From contig OY294045.1 of NCBI GenBank assembly GCA_958510825.1, positions 8,421,916-8,485,915 on the forward strand: DNA of 64,000 nt, given 5' to 3'. Source of the DNA: Brachypterus glaber (lineage: Eukaryota > Arthropoda > Insecta > Coleoptera > Kateretidae). The notes under the pieces were generated by a model, which saw only the letters and a list, made by a program, of their open reading frames with translations, had not been told where the DNA came from and ran no database searches. The stretch's first letter is position 1. Every line of letters begins with the position of its first letter. Shown piece by piece: positions 32,212 to 45,172 of the stretch. The position numbers and the translations under genes were made by a program.

Positions 32212-32674
32212 CCCTAGTACCATTGAACTTGGACAAGTTTCTTGACCAGAGTACTTGACAAAGTTCTTTGGATAATTCTTGAGCAAAAGAATTATTCAAG
32301 ATTCTGTATCCAGACTTGGGCAAGACTTTAGCAAAATTCTGGAAGCAGAGCGTTTAGCAATACTTTGTCAAGTCTTTTCGTCTGTAGCAAGCAATATGAC
32401 AAGCAATTTGACAAGATTCTTGGTCAAGAAACTTGACCTATTCTAACAAGTACGATTTGATCATGATAGAGATCGCTTTTCAATTTCTTGTCAATTTTTC
32501 TTGCTACATTCTTGCTCAAAACTTGTCCAAGAATCTTGACGAAGTATCTGTAGCAATTCTTTGTCAATTCTTGAGCAAGAATCTGTCGACAGTATCTTGC
32601 GCCAGAAAATCTGGATGCAGTTACTTTATCTTGAGCCAGACTTGCTCAAGACTTGACAAAAATTGTTACTAGGG
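32212..32674. mobile_element. CCCTAGTA-ended element with CTTGACAAG-word interior
   Basis: The ends CCCTAGTACCATT and AATTGTTACTAGGG are inverted. CAT directly flanks both ends and may be a 3-bp duplication. The interior is built of TTCTTGAGCAAG, CTTGACAAG and CAAGAATCTTG words on both strands. It has the same design as the CCCAGACAG elements but a different word. No protein is encoded. Confidence 0.75.
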
Positions 32675-33371
32675 CATGTCGGCGACATGCGAACCCATAA
32701 GATTTTCGCCTACCAAAAATCGCTCAACGCGTCTAAAGAAGTTTTCACTTCAAAAATTCACACAGTACCATGCTTGCTCATTAAATACTACATTAATAAT
32801 TCATTAATTATTTTTTTCAGTGGTGTAAATTAAGTTTTTATAATATATGTAGGTTAAAATTCTTTGACATGCAAAGTCAAATTGACTTGGTAAAATGAAT
32901 AATATTTGACTAAACTTCAAATTTGGCAAGTTACATTTATCCATTTTCAGTGTCCTACTTTTATCCGATAGAACTGTACACAAAAATATGCTTTAAAAGT
33001 GAATTTACCCAGTTTTAATTTAAAAAAATCACTATAGTGATATATATTATAATCATGTTTCAGTTTTGAATAAATCCGCCAATCGCAGATAGTTATTTTT
33101 TAAGAAATGTCAAAATAATATTTAAGAAACGTCAGTTTTTAGATTAAAACGGTTTAAAACTGCGCCTTCGATTGGTAGATTCCTCAAAACATTGATTATT
33201 AGCCAATGCTCAAAATCTGAAACCTGATCGGTTTATACAATAAAACTTAAATAAAAAATTTGTAAATTCAACCTTGATCAAAATAGTCATTTGCCAGGAA
33301 CTCACAAAAATTAGAATAAAAAAAAATGATTTTTAATTTAAATATATCCTAAACTTCACTGCGTATTATCA
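32675..33371. other. Noncoding stretch
   Basis: 32695-32757 repeats 31540-31603 (GATTTTC, CCTACCAAAAATCGCTCAA, AAGAAGTTTT) in direct orientation, so these blocks flank the tandem array and the CCCTAGTA element. The rest is unrecognised. Confidence 0.55.
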
Positions 33372-33501
33372 TGGTGACGCTGTTATTGCATAGAAACATG
33401 AAAAAACAAATGTTGAATGTTTTTTCGAATGTTTTTTCGAAAAAATAAATATTTTACAAAAACAAAAACAAATCTGGCTCACTATGCAATAACAGCGTTG
33501 A
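33372..33501. mobile_element. Small TIR element (ACGCTGTTATTGCATAG ends)
   Basis: Arms ACGCTGTTATTGCATAG and CTATGCAATAACAGCGT are perfectly inverted about 100 bp apart. The interior is AT-rich and noncoding. Confidence 0.65.
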
Positions 33502-33598
33502 CATGATAGACGGGAATATAGTTTAAAGTGTGTATTTACTTTTAAAATTCTAATTCTTGCGGTAGCCAATAATTGAGATATGATAAAACTGTATATTT

Positions 33599-33807
33599 TT
33601 AGTTTTCTTCATCTGAACTAAGCAACATCGTTTTCTCAGTGTAGCTTTGATTATTTACGATATTGTTGGTTCGTGGTCCTACACTGATTGGTGGTCGTGA
33701 TGGGTTGTCTAAGCTATTGTAGGTCTGTGGGACTGTTCCTCCGCTGGGGCTCATTGGGTCATCCGGGTCGTAGGTTGACAAGCGCATTCCTCTGCCATTT
33801 TTGCCTC
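33599..33807 (-). CDS. Tmem184: Terminal coding exon, probably TMEM184-like C-terminus
   Basis: The minus-strand exon follows TATTTTTAAAG (acceptor at 33809-33808) and joins the previous exon in phase 1. The visible residues are GGKNGRGMRLSTYDPDDP, then PMSPSGGTVPQTYNSLDN and, at the end, YTEKTMLLSSDEEN with a TAA stop at 33599-33601. It is a polar, unstructured cytoplasmic tail. The ending resembles, from memory, insect TMEM184 (CG12004-like) proteins, which close with a KTMLLSSDDE-type motif. The first coding exon of a TMEM184 homologue lies on the same strand at 58575-58782, so this is assigned to that gene by inference. No intermediate exon was found. Confidence 0.6.
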
Positions 33808-33831
33808 CTTTAAAAATATTGTAAAATCGTC

Positions 33832-33893
33832 ATGTGGAATTATAGTGTTCTATATCCATAGCAAATCCAATGGATATAGAACACTATAATCCT
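33832..33893. repeat. Hairpin just upstream of the terminal exon
   Basis: Arms ATTATAGTGTTCTATATCCA and TGGATATAGAACACTATAAT are exact complements, with further partial pairing outside (CATGTGG and CTCACATG). It lies in the intron close to the acceptor. Confidence 0.85.
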
Positions 33894-36500
33894 CACATGA
33901 CGAAATATTGCTTTTTTTATTCAGAAAAACTTAAAATTTACTGACTTTGCCAGTGAGAGATTAGGGTGGACCTTATTTTTTTACTGTTTTAAAATTTTCA
34001 TTCTGGTGTATCTAGAACATCCTGAAAATATGAGGGATCAAACTTCTCTAAGGGTCCTAGTTGGACCCCTAAAATCGTGAAATTACGCAAAAATCGTGAA
34101 AAATCGTTGAAAATGGGCTGTACTTTTTGTATTAGTGGAAAATTTAAAAACCTTGAAATCAATTTGTTTTTTTGAGCGTACAAAATTCTGTGTCAGATTT
34201 CAAAATGATCAAAAGATTCTACAGGTGCCAAAAATCCGCCAAAGTTGCCCCTAAAACACTAAATTTGACGAATTTCCACCATCAATGTGAAAAACGCTAA
34301 AAAAACATTTGAGTAATATGTCAATCTGGACTTAATGTTATTTAATGCCCATTAATAATATAAAATAGTTAAGCGCCAAATAAGAGGCCTTTTTTGGGTG
34401 CTCTTATTTGGCGATTAGCTCTTTTTATTTTTGTTAAATTATTTTATATTATCAATATAAATTAAATAAAATTAAGTTAAGTCCAAATTGACATATAAAA
34501 GCCCACCAAAGTAAAAGGGACCGCAAAAGTACTTTGGCGAGATGCAGCCCGCCAAAAAAGTAAAACAAAATACAAACTCTTAACAAGTGTCACTTTTAAC
34601 TTGACATTTCTAACCGAAAAATGTCACTTTGGAATACAAGCGAATAAAAAGATATGTATAGTGTTAATGTAAAGTTTTAGGTGATTACAAATAAATTTTA
34701 ATGCAGTAAAAAATAAAATATCTTAACATGGCCATAACTGGGTCACACACCTTATATTAACTTGTAAAATTAAAAATATATTAAAATTCTTACGACTTAC
34801 CTATATTTAAGTTAAATAATAAACATATATTAAAACACAAACATGCTCTTTGATGATTAAAAAAAAACATGATTTGATATATACACACCAAGCCATTTAT
34901 TTATAAAAAATGATAGGTACATAATATTATTAAAATATTAAATTACTAGAGGTCTAAACAATAAAATTAATAATAATAAAAAAATACATCTATTTACAAA
35001 TAGTTAAGTACGTATATATTAAAAGTTTCGGTACTCTAAAGAAAACAGATTTAATTAAAATTTTCAAAATAAAAAAAAATATTGTTTGATAACTCCTAAT
35101 TATAATTTAAATGGTAAAAATTACTTATTGTTCTGATATTCATCAGTAAGGCACTATAGGTAGTTAGAATCACGACTTTTCAAACAGAGATCATCACAAA
35201 ATAGTACCTACAGATTAGCAACGGTAAAAAATAACTTTATTTGCGCATGCGCGAAATCACAACCGATAGAATACTGGATAGGTGACATCAAATGTAGGCT
35301 TCTGGTTATTTCATTGGGTGCGCATGCAAAAACAAGTTTTTCTACAATGGTTTGTTTGGACTTTTACACCTTTGTATTTTGCATAATTATTATCAATTTT
35401 ACCCTAGTAGTATGCTTTTAAGGATTGTCCGTATTAAAATGGGTTTGTTTAATCTTCCCTTATTTTCTTAAAATTAATAACAATTTTATTTTATATTATA
35501 AATTTTTTCTTATTTTGTCTTCGCGAAGCATGTCTGTAAAGTGCATATTTTTTTTTGTCTTTTGGTTGCTCTACAACACTACGGTGTGTTACCGCGTGTA
35601 TTGTACTCTCGCACTAAAATCAAAGCTGTGAACTTTCTATGAAGATATAGTCAAACTGCTCTCCCAAAAATGCTATCGCAGGCTCACAAGGATAAAGGTG
35701 TATCTGCAGCATTCCAGAGAAGAAATACTACATCTAGTCAGGAGAGCTTGCAAAGGAATACATCTTTATCTTCTTTATCCTTAATTACAGTTTAATTTTT
35801 TGCATTTAACCTTCAGTTTTATAGGGTAAAATCAAAAATAATATGGTATTTGGTATTATTTTGTGATGATCTCAGTTTTTATATTCGTGATTTTATCTTA
35901 TAATTAATTATCCATGTCAAGTTTTGTGGTGTTTGAGTTTGTAATGATTAAGTTACGCCCCAGCGTATTATTTATGGTGCTTTATTATTAATATATTTTT
36001 TAGTCGACTATAAAGCCCCTTTTTACCCCTTATTAAATACGTTACATGTTGCAACACTCAGTTTTTTAGTTTCAAAGCGCAAAATTTTCTTTAGAGCACA
36101 CGTGCATTAGTCAAATAATTTTGAAAGAGTAAAAAACGACATCAATACGAAATGTGTATTAAAGATAAAATACTAAAATTGCATATTAATTTAACTATTC
36201 TAAGTTTTCTAACAATCCAAAGTATATAAAAAATACTACAACATATGCAAAACTTTAATGCAAATTCAAAATAAAAATTAAAAAATTGAAAAAAAAAATA
36301 AATCAGAGGTAATAATTTAAACTACTACACTATAGTGATGTTGATTTAGAATCAAAGTTAACCCTATAAATCACTAAATTTTCGAAGAATAAAAAAACAA
36401 AAATAAACTTAAATAATACATTAAAATTATCACAAAATTAAGTTTTCACACCTTACCAGAATAGTGATTGTATTATTATGAAAATAATATCTATAGGGAA
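33894..36500. other. AT-rich intron or gap-flanking sequence
   Basis: A palindrome lies at about 34360-34420 (AAGCGCCAAATAAGAG against CTCTTATTTGGCG). There is no credible exon on either strand, although middle exons of the TMEM184-like gene would be expected somewhere between 33808 and 58574. Confidence 0.5.
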
Positions 36501-36700
36501 NNNNNNNNNNNNNNNNNNNNNNNNNNNNNNNNNNNNNNNNNNNNNNNNNNNNNNNNNNNNNNNNNNNNNNNNNNNNNNNNNNNNNNNNNNNNNNNNNNNN
36601 NNNNNNNNNNNNNNNNNNNNNNNNNNNNNNNNNNNNNNNNNNNNNNNNNNNNNNNNNNNNNNNNNNNNNNNNNNNNNNNNNNNNNNNNNNNNNNNNNNNN
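36501..36700. other. Assembly gap of 200 N
   Basis: Exactly 200 unknown bases. A round number like this usually marks a placeholder, so the true length may differ. It lies inside the TMEM184-like locus. Confidence 1.
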
Positions 36701-37392
36701 TAGTACACTCAGAAATGTCATTGTTATTTTAATACTAAATTTTATTTGTAAATACATATTTGTTATTTGGTATTTATTAGTTCATTAGATTTTTATAAAA
36801 CAGCGTCATGGAGTTTTTAATACTTTACTTGTGATATTAAATACTGCAATATATGTATTGTATACAAAATGTTGTCATACTAACATAGAAACTTTTTTGA
36901 TAAAAAAAAAATAAGAAACTTTGACTGACGTTTTTTGTGGACACGATAACTCAACGATCGACTGGAAATGAAAACATGAAACGAATTTATATCCAAGATT
37001 TTTTTAATTTTTTAAATATTATTCTAGCGCAGGCGCTGTGATTAATATAATAATGGGCCTCACCAAAATAACTTTTTACAATTTGTACAACCCTGACTTT
37101 CATTAATTTGAAAGCAATTTTCGTTTGAGTGAAAATCAATGTGTTCAGAAAGAAAACTCGCCATTTCTCATAAGAAATAAAAGTTTGATAAGTAAACATT
37201 CGCGTGCAGGACACTGCATGCAAAGAAAATGCATTAACTGCATAAAAATTAATCTAGAAAATCTACAAGAAAAACATAAGTTATAGTTATGAAAGTACAT
37301 GGCATGATCTTGCTGCAACATTACTGAAAAAAATTCTTACATGCATGTTTCAAATTTTTTGGTAAACAATCCATCTGTTTGTCTAGGGGTTA
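36701..37392. other. AT-rich noncoding stretch, nothing recognised
   Basis: The text around 37019-37045 (TATTCTAGCGCAGGCGCTGTG) recurs at 45110-45130, indicating another short dispersed repeat. No gene was seen. Confidence 0.5.
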
Positions 37393-38125
37393 GGGACTGT
37401 CCATACATTACGTAACGCAATTTTTCTAAAAAATTGACCCCCCCCGGGTAACAAACTGTCACATTTACCAACACCCCCCCCCCCCCCCTGTGTAACGCGT
37501 AACAATTTAAAAATTTTGTTTCGCAATAAATTTAACTGTATTCTTACTATTGATTCGTTTTTCTCGACAAAACAAATATGAACCTAAAATATGGTATAAC
37601 ATAACCTTAAAAAAAATTTACACGAAAAATCAAACTTAAAAAAAATATTCATAATCAATATCAGACAGGGAAAAAATACTAGGTACCTCTTTTTACACTG
37701 AGTGTCACATATAACACGTATATTGTTTATGCACAGGTACACAAAATAGTACACACATTAGTGTTCTGTAAGTACACATTCCGCAAAAATGTATCATCGC
37801 CGATGATTCATCGGCAAGATCACGCAAGAACAGGGCCGTAAGATTTTTTTTTAATATCAATGTCAACAGTTTTTTTACTGATTACAATATTATTTAAATA
37901 TGCATAGTTTCGTCAATTTTTGTGTGAAAAAGGGAATAATGGGCCACTAAATAGTAATTTATGTAAATAAAAATACATCTACCAAGCTTAGGAAATAAAC
38001 ATTAAATTTATTAAATTCCGTTACGTAACGTTTACCTAGAACCACCCCCCCCCCTGTCACAAACTGTAACAATTTCTCTGACCCCCCCCCCCCCTAGGCG
38101 CGTTACGTAATATATGGACAGCCCC
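37393..38125. mobile_element. GGGRCTGTCCATA-ended element, copy 1
   Basis: The ends GGGACTGTCCATACATTACG and CGTAATATATGGACAGCCCC are inverted. Subterminal C-runs and TTACGTAACG words occur at both ends. The whole unit matches 55974-56718, including TCGCCGATGATTCATCGGCA and AACAGGGCCGTAAG. Flanks share an imperfect GGGTTAG direct repeat. There is no coding capacity. Confidence 0.85.
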
Positions 38126-38796
38126 TTAAGGGTTAGTTTTTTTCTACTGCACAATTCAACAAAGGATGCGGCGCATTCACCAAAATTGTTAATAAAATAA
38201 TTTTTACCTTTCATTTTTGCGAAATGAAATGCACCATACGCAAAATTTTCGAGTTTATTTTTTCACATTCAACGAACAGTAATCTACGACAATAAACAAT
38301 TTTAGATATCATTTTTAATCGATATCGATATCTTCTCAATGTTGGGCAGTTAGGAAAATTGCACCATGTATACATGTAGTTAGGAAATTTTTTAGATGTG
38401 ATGATCCTTTGGTCGTCAGTTTTAATTTCCTTTAAGCAGTTAGGAAAATTTGGCCTTGCAGTTGGGAATTTTCGGGCTTAATGATCTTTTCTTTTGTCCC
38501 CATGATTTATAATGGTAAATCAAATTTAGCCAAAAAACACAGGGAAAATGGCATACGTGCAGACCTTCACTATAATTGATCTAGCAAGCGGGGGCATCGT
38601 TAGTCTGTGGAAATACAATAGAACTAAAAAGTTGGATACCTATAGTTTTACGCAAATATGGTTCTTCTGAACATCATTGCCCCCTCTAGAATTTTGCTCT
38701 CCAAAAAAGTTATTATTTTACGGAAAATTGATCACAGCGCCAAATATGAACGAATAAGAGTGTACATTTTTGTCATAGTTACTCGGCGTTAATAGT
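38126..38796. other. Noncoding stretch
   Basis: A GCAGTTAGGAAAATT word recurs near 38346, 38376, 38436 and 38459. Nothing else was recognised. Confidence 0.5.
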
Positions 38797-39020
38797 ATAT
38801 TATTCAATGAGTGTAAAATATTTGCTATTAATCAATGAAGGTGAATTTTGGGACACGAGCCGATAGGTGAGTGGCCTAATCACCCGAATGATTAATAGCT
38901 ATTATACACGAGTAGAATACTATACTTTATCCACGGCTGTTTTGAAGTTTAAACGGTTTATTTTTACAGACCCGTGATTAATAGGCCTATTTATCACGGC
39001 CGTGGATAAAATATAGTATT
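38797..39020. repeat. Foldback-like repeat with AATAGTATAT end
   Basis: It begins AATAGTATATTATTCAATGA and ends CGTGGATAAAATATAGTATT. Inner elements pair imperfectly, including TACTATACTTTATCCACGGC and GCCGTGGATAAAATATAGTA, and the centre contains CACGAGCCGATAGGTGAGTG. Confidence 0.6.
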
Positions 39021-39051
39021 TGTAAAGAAATTCGACGTTGCCTACTATAAC

Positions 39052-39575
39052 TCGAGATAAAAATTAAAAATTAAGTTTATCGAAAAACTGATGTGATGGA
39101 ATTTAGTCTATATTTTTCTGATAATCAGTACGACTATAGCTACAAAAATCAGTAATTAGTTTTCAAAGGGGGGACCATTAAATAAAAAAACACCGTCTGA
39201 ATTAAAAACATTGAAATCACGGTTTGGACTTTTTAAACTTTCGAACCACTGTGCAGTGTATGTGAGCCCATTGACTTGAAATTTGGTATATGAGTTATAG
39301 GACCATAATATTACGTTATGTTTAATGATTTAACTTAAGTTGTATTTTTGGTGGTAAGTTATTTATAAATAAAACATACGTAAATAAGATATAAAATAAA
39401 AAGTGGATTATTAGAAAATTGGACTAAAGTTATGTTCCCGGGAACCCTGTATACTAAAACTCGAAAAACTTAAAAATTAAATTTCTCGGAAAACTGATGT
39501 GATGGAACTTTTTCTATATTTTTCTGATAATCAGTACTACTATAGCTACAAAAATCAGTAATTAGTTTTCAAAGG
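39052..39575 (+). repeat. Direct repeat pair of about 120 bp
   Basis: 39052-39170 and 39450-39573 share AACTGATGTGATGGAA, TCTATATTTTTCTGATAATC and CTACAAAAATCAGTAATTAG. The second ends near TGTTGACCTGTGTAA, similar to the right end of the ACACAGGCCAACAA elements. Confidence 0.75.
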
Positions 39576-40047
39576 GTAAAATCACTGTTGACCTGTGTAA
39601 TTTAAGATTTCTTAGCAAGCGAATAAATGGAAAATAAAGAAAAATTACCCTTGAAATAAATCTTTCTCTCATTACATTTCTGAATAGCAATTACACGAAT
39701 AGAACAAAATAGACGAAAAAACACAATGAAAAGATTAAATTTCTTTTAAAACGCAAATTAAATTTTTGAACAAAAGTAGGTAATTAAGGAAGAGGCTATT
39801 TCCACGTCCGACGTACACGAGGTGGGTATTACAGCCGAAGATCATACGGCCGAAAGCGAGGTTTGTAGTAGTGGAAGCACTGATTTCAGTGGCTCTCAAA
39901 GCGTAGGCAAGTAATTATACATTGAGAGATATAACTGGTTGCTTATTACAATTCTCTGAAAATTAATAAATATAATAAAATAATTGTTGAAATTTTTATA
40001 ACAAAAAATTGTTAAAATACTCACGAATTTCTGGTTAGTGTTTTTTT

Positions 40048-40262
40048 TAATGGGTGCCTTGGTTTACGTTAACAATGGTTTGGTTTGGCAGTTTGCTGGT
40101 TTGGTGTTTTTTTTTAATGGGGGGCGTTGGTTTACGTTAACAATGGTTTGGTTTGGTAGTTTGCTGGTTTGGTGTTTTTTTTTAATTGGAGGCGTTGATT
40201 TACGTTAATAATGGTTTGGTTTGGTAGTTTGCTGGTTTGGTGTTTTTTTTAATGGGAGGCAT
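40048..40262 (+). repeat. Minisatellite, three units of 68 bp
   Basis: GGTTTACGTTAACAATGG recurs at 40061 and 40129, with a variant at 40197. Each unit continues with TTTGGTTTGGTAGTTTGCTG and a T-run. A related element at 49785-49860 carries only one unit in the same flanking context (ACTCACGAATTTCTG before, TTTTCAGA and AATTTAGAAGGCGATA after). Confidence 0.9.
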
Positions 40263-41093
40263 TTTTCAGATACGATATTTTAGAATTTAGAAGGCGATAC
40301 ATTTTAAGAATCAAATAGGATTATATTTAGGCTAAATAATTTAGCTTTAGCTAATTTAATAATAAATGCTCGCCTGGTGTAACAATATACATAGGAAGTT
40401 CATTGTTTTAATCAAATATTGAGAACCTCTGGAGAATACAGTAGAGGGGTAAAAGCGTTTATTCGGCCGTACAACTTTCGGCCGTATGATCCAGACTCGC
40501 TATTTCCACGTCCAGTATTTTTTTGCCTATTTTTAGAGTTTTTTGAAGCTTTTAAGGTAGGTATATTTTTTTCGAGAATTTTAAGGTATATTTTTCGTCA
40601 GAATTGTATTCTCCTCGTTTAAAAGGGGGGGGGCTACGCTTATTTAAAACCTATTTTTAAAATCTCATAAAGCAGAGAGAGATATAAAAAATAGCTTGTT
40701 TTGTTCGGAGAAAAAGATAAAAGTTACTTTACTTGGCTCGTCTCCTCCGTTTTAATAAAGATAAATTTTTGTACTTTGCCCTATCAAATTTACTTCAGGA
40801 CCCCATTATTGTGTTCTTATTAGAATGGTATTCCCTAATAACACTAGGCAACACGGTTTTTTGCCATGAATGGAGTCATGTTTTTTAACCAAGTTAGAGT
40901 CGCTGAGGCCGTATCTGGCCTCAGAATGTTTCTATTACTTTATATATTATATTTAAAAAAATGGTTTCTGTGAAAAAACTAAGTAGGGGTTGGGGGTGAG
41001 GAGAGTGGTGCATAAGGAGACAAGCTTAGAGCTACGTACTCATGCTAAAAGACATCAAAAAGTAAGTAAGTAATTTATAATTTATGTTACGTA
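40263..41093. other. Noncoding stretch
   Basis: 40440-40530 and 39790-39870 share inverted words (CGGCCGTATGATC, GCTATTTCCACGTCC), suggesting the ends of a larger decayed element. No gene was seen. Confidence 0.45.
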
Positions 41094-41240
41094 AAGGCAT
41101 ATCCAGAAGGTTGCATGAGCACATAAAACATAAGAATGCGATGCCGTGATTGGCTTACAAGATACATGGCGGCACATCAAGCCAATCACGGCATCGCATT
41201 GTTATGTTTTATGTTCTTATGCGAGCTTGGGAATAGGCAC
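41094..41240. mobile_element. Foldback MITE (GATGCCGTGATTGGCTT arms), copy 1
   Basis: Arms AAGAATGCGATGCCGTGATT and complement flank a short loop (ACAAGATACATGGCGGCACA). It matches 55167-55316. Confidence 0.85.
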
Positions 41241-42735
41241 TAATACGGTCCTTATGTAAAGAAGTAAAAATGTTTTTGGAGTGGACACAAACGATAAAAA
41301 TTACGCAATACTTTTTTATAAATATTTTTAAATATGCATAAATTTAAAAATAAGACGATAGTTTTTTTTTATTCGGATTCGATTTGATAAGAAAAATATA
41401 TATTTTGTAATAAAAAGTTTACAAACTAATTAAAATAACTGTGTAGAATATCGATTTTTAAATCTCTCGTACTATTTTTAAGATTTTGAAAAAAAACATC
41501 ATTATTTCCTGGACTTATATCTCAAAGATGTAAGGTGCTGAAATTTTTCTTAGATCAGATTCAGATTCTTCGCCCTTGAATTAGTAAAAAGAAAGTTACT
41601 TTCAGATCAGGGAACAAAAAAGTTGCGATTTGTTGCATTGTGTAATTAATTTTTTTTCTATAAGTTATAAACAGTATTCGGCGAAAATTCAGTTATGACT
41701 CATCAACGTTGAAAATAAACACATAAACATAGGCTTACGAAATAATTTTGCCGAATTTTAAGGGAAATTTTTATAAATCGAAACATTTAACGACTAATTT
41801 GTTACCCACAACAATATTAACTATACATACGTATATATATAGTGTTTTTCAAAGAAAAAAACTACATTCGATTTTTATCTTTTAAGAATACAAAAGTTTT
41901 TAATTTTTATTTGTCAATAACTTTTTTCCCACCTTACGCGGCGCCTATGCGAGTACTGGAAATTCGCCGACTACTGGTTTGGACTTTTCTGCATACACAT
42001 TACAGATGTTATGTACAGATAAATTTATAACGTCGTTTTTGCGTTGTTTCAAAGCTTCAATTAAAATGCATTTGTGCCCTAATAAACTGCAAGAAAATAG
42101 TAACTGCGAAGTTTCCTCGAAATTACCCATATGTTTTTCTACGACCTAGTCAAAGAACTTTTACCTCAAGAAGTAATTTCAGACCAATGTTTATGAATGT
42201 GTCATCTTTTTGTTTGTTTATTTACTAACAGAAACACGATCAGCTTTGTGGTGTAAAATGTAGATGTCGCTAGTCGACTTTCAGGCTACCTACTAGCGAT
42301 GTTGCGTAGTTTCCGCCTTATCATGAATTCAAATTATTATACTTAAATTAAAAATGTAAAAAACTTTATTGTGTATACTATAATTATGTTTAATAATATA
42401 GTATACTTAAATCTATTAAAATTAAACTACTAGTTCATATAAAACTCATACAGAACTAATGTTTCTTAAAATTTACAACAAAATATCCAAAGTATATGTT
42501 TCCGATCGGCAACACTGTACCCCTGTCAGTCATTTTACGACATTAGACTGTGAGTTTACACATTCTTTCTCTCTCTTTACGCGTACTAAGTGTAACGCTT
42601 CAAACAAAGCATACAGTAGATTTCATCATGCTCCTTCTTGAGGTAAAAGTTCTTTGGACCTAGTAGATAGTGCTCATTTTCCACCCGTTGCCATAAAAGC
42701 GGTCGGAAAGTGAAAATCAGCTGATTTTACATACA
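41241..42735. other. Noncoding stretch, nothing recognised
   Basis: No exon or matched repeat was seen. Short open frames here show no coding character. Confidence 0.45.
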
Positions 42736-42842
42736 GGGTGTTCCAGAACTCGCGTAGAGGCATTTTAGAGGTGATTCTACATACAAAAATATTAAAAAAA
42801 GTTCATATAAAGGTTGGTCCGAAAACGAGCCCTTTTAAGAGT
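42736..42842 (+). mobile_element. Truncated mariner-like MITE end
   Basis: It opens with TA then CAGGGTGTTCCAGAACTCGC and continues with GAGGTGATTCTACATA and AGTTCATATAAAGGTTGG, as in the 24410-25144 family. The remainder is not recognised. Confidence 0.65.
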
Positions 42843-42989
42843 GCCCCTAAAAAAAATGTTTGGATTTTGGTATTTTTTTGCGGTTTTTGTAGTTCACGGC
42901 ACAGTTGGCTGGCTATTCAACGGGGTCTATGACTTTTGACTTTTTTAGCAGTTTTTTGACATTAAATTAATAGTTAATTAGTTTTTGAA

Positions 42990-43225
42990 ATATCTTAGTG
43001 TAAAGTTGTTTTGCAAGCGACCTGCACCATTAATACGCCTATATACAGTACGATACTTTAAAAACGCTGACACAGATTTCAATTTTGGGCCAAAGATTTT
43101 CAACGTGGCAAAATAATTTTGGTCAAAATTTCAAGTCTCAATGTCGAAGCGTCCTTGAATATCGTAGTGTAAAGTTGTTTTGCAAGCAACCTGCACCATT
43201 AATACGACTTTATACGGTATTTCAA
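42990..43225 (+). repeat. Direct repeat pair of about 65 bp
   Basis: AGTGTAAAGTTGTTTTGCAA and CCTGCACCATTAATACG occur at about 43000-43035 and again at about 43167-43205, roughly 167 bp apart. Confidence 0.8.
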
Positions 43226-45172
43226 CGGAATTTTGAAGTCATTATTTCTCCTCATCCTGAATAGGCTTTTAGCAGAGAGCAAACAAGCTAAATAGATTAT
43301 CCCAGAATTTATAAGCGTACGTGCATCTGCGTACGTTTGCAATCATCATCAATTTTAAAACTGAAAAGTACAGATCCGTACAGTGGCTTGTTAGCTTTTC
43401 AAAAAAGTTAGCCTGCGGCTCTAATATCTCGATTTTTCTTAATAGATTTTATAAAATAATATGATCCATCAAACTGAAAAATGTGAAGCATCAATATTTC
43501 TAAAGATTTTTCCTGCGGTGTTGTATTTTAAGAGGTTTTTACCTACCCATTTGAAGTTTTATAAAATAATTTGCTTATCCGGAAAAAACTATAAAATCTT
43601 AAAATTTTCTTGATAAGCAATAAGGTGATATTACAATTTTAATTAATAGTGTCTGGGAAATGCAAAAACTTAAATTTCTAAAAATTTTCGCCTGCGGCGC
43701 TAGGCATAATAAGTTGTGTTTTAAGAGGATTTACCTACTTATTTGAAAATTGATAAAAATAATTTACTTTTCGAATTCTTAGAAATTGTTTGCCCTGAAG
43801 CGAGGGGCATGTCACAGGGGCGGTTTTTCGTCCCCTCAAGAGGCGATATGGGGGGCAATATCGAGGCGATATCAAGGCGATATTGTGTCTCGAGAGCTTT
43901 TGATGTTCGGTTCGCACTGATATTATAGTCTAAAATATAGGTACCGCCTCTATAATTTTACAAAGAATCTGCCCCAGCTTCCCTTACTTTTCTATGAAGA
44001 TCGTGGCTAGTTATTTTTAATCCAGGTACTAAGCTTCCAGGAAATGTTTTATTGCGATAATTGTCACATTTCAGTTTTTTTCTTATTTTTCTTCGAAGAA
44101 TTAGAACCAACAGTAACAGATTCTAGTAATTATCCAGGATGCCTTGACTTTTAGCTGAACTTTCTCAGCAAAGTCAATTTGTGTTAGTATACTCGTCACA
44201 GCTCTCTAGCTAGAAAAACTTAACCAAAAAAAAAACAGATTTTTTTTAACCCTTAATTTGGTAATGTGTAGTATTTGATATGTATGTATTTTAAGATAAC
44301 ATAAATAGTTATTTACAGTATAAGTGCGGTAAGTAGGACATTATTCACGAAACAAAAGTTCCTGGGCCGTGTGGGTTAATTTTTGAGTGGATAATGTCAC
44401 TTACCCAACGTGTGTTGTACAACATTGTATCCAATACCTCTTAAAAACACTTCTCAATCAAATTCACAAATGACATTTCGACTAAGTTTACTTGACATTT
44501 CAGTTTAATGTCACGTTTCGGTGATTAGAAATTTCATAACACAACAAAACGTCATTTTTATTGATTAAAATGTCAAGTGTAAACTAACGTATGTATTGGA
44601 TAAAAATTATTTGGCAAAAAAAAAAAATTGGCAATGTCAGTCATGACACAAGTCAGTATTAAGTCACGTGACTGTTTTTTAATATTTTTTCTTCATAAAT
44701 GTTTTACATTTATGACTCTAAATTTCCCCTTAAAAATTTTTTATATACTTCATCCCAAAGAGTGTTTGCCAAATTAAGGGTTAATTGACCCCCTTAACCC
44801 CTTAGTTGGTTGGAAATTATTAAACAAGGTTAGTACAGACCTCTTAAGAAAGAACTAATTTTAGTTTTTAAAAATCCGTGCGAAGATCGTGTTTCACCTC
44901 ATAGAACTTGATTTTTCCTGAAAATTTCGAGTCGATCGGATTATTCATTCTTGAGTTATCGTCTACACAAAAACGTGACATCGGACGGACGGACAGATGG
45001 AGAAAAAAAAACAAAAATTTCTTATTTTTTCGGAAACAAATTTTTATCCAAGAGTTTTTTGTCTAGGACGATTTTTGAAATTTTTTAAAAATTCGGAACT
45101 ACTGTATATTATTCTAGCGCAGGCGCTGTGAATAATATAATAATGTGCGACCTGGAACGGTTCAGAATAGTA
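43226..45172. other. Noncoding stretch, mostly unrecognised
   Basis: Degenerate repeats around GCCTGCGGC and TTTTAAGAGG occur at 43430-43720. An ACGGACGGACAGATGG word at 44985 resembles one at 47109. No exon was found. Confidence 0.45.

Noticed and set aside
36430..36788. Open frames on both strands across the run of N
   Set aside because: They exist only because N cannot encode a stop. The flanks are AT-rich noncoding text.
40048..40262. CRISPR-like array
   Set aside because: The repeats are contiguous 68-bp units without unique spacers, in a eukaryotic context. It is a minisatellite.
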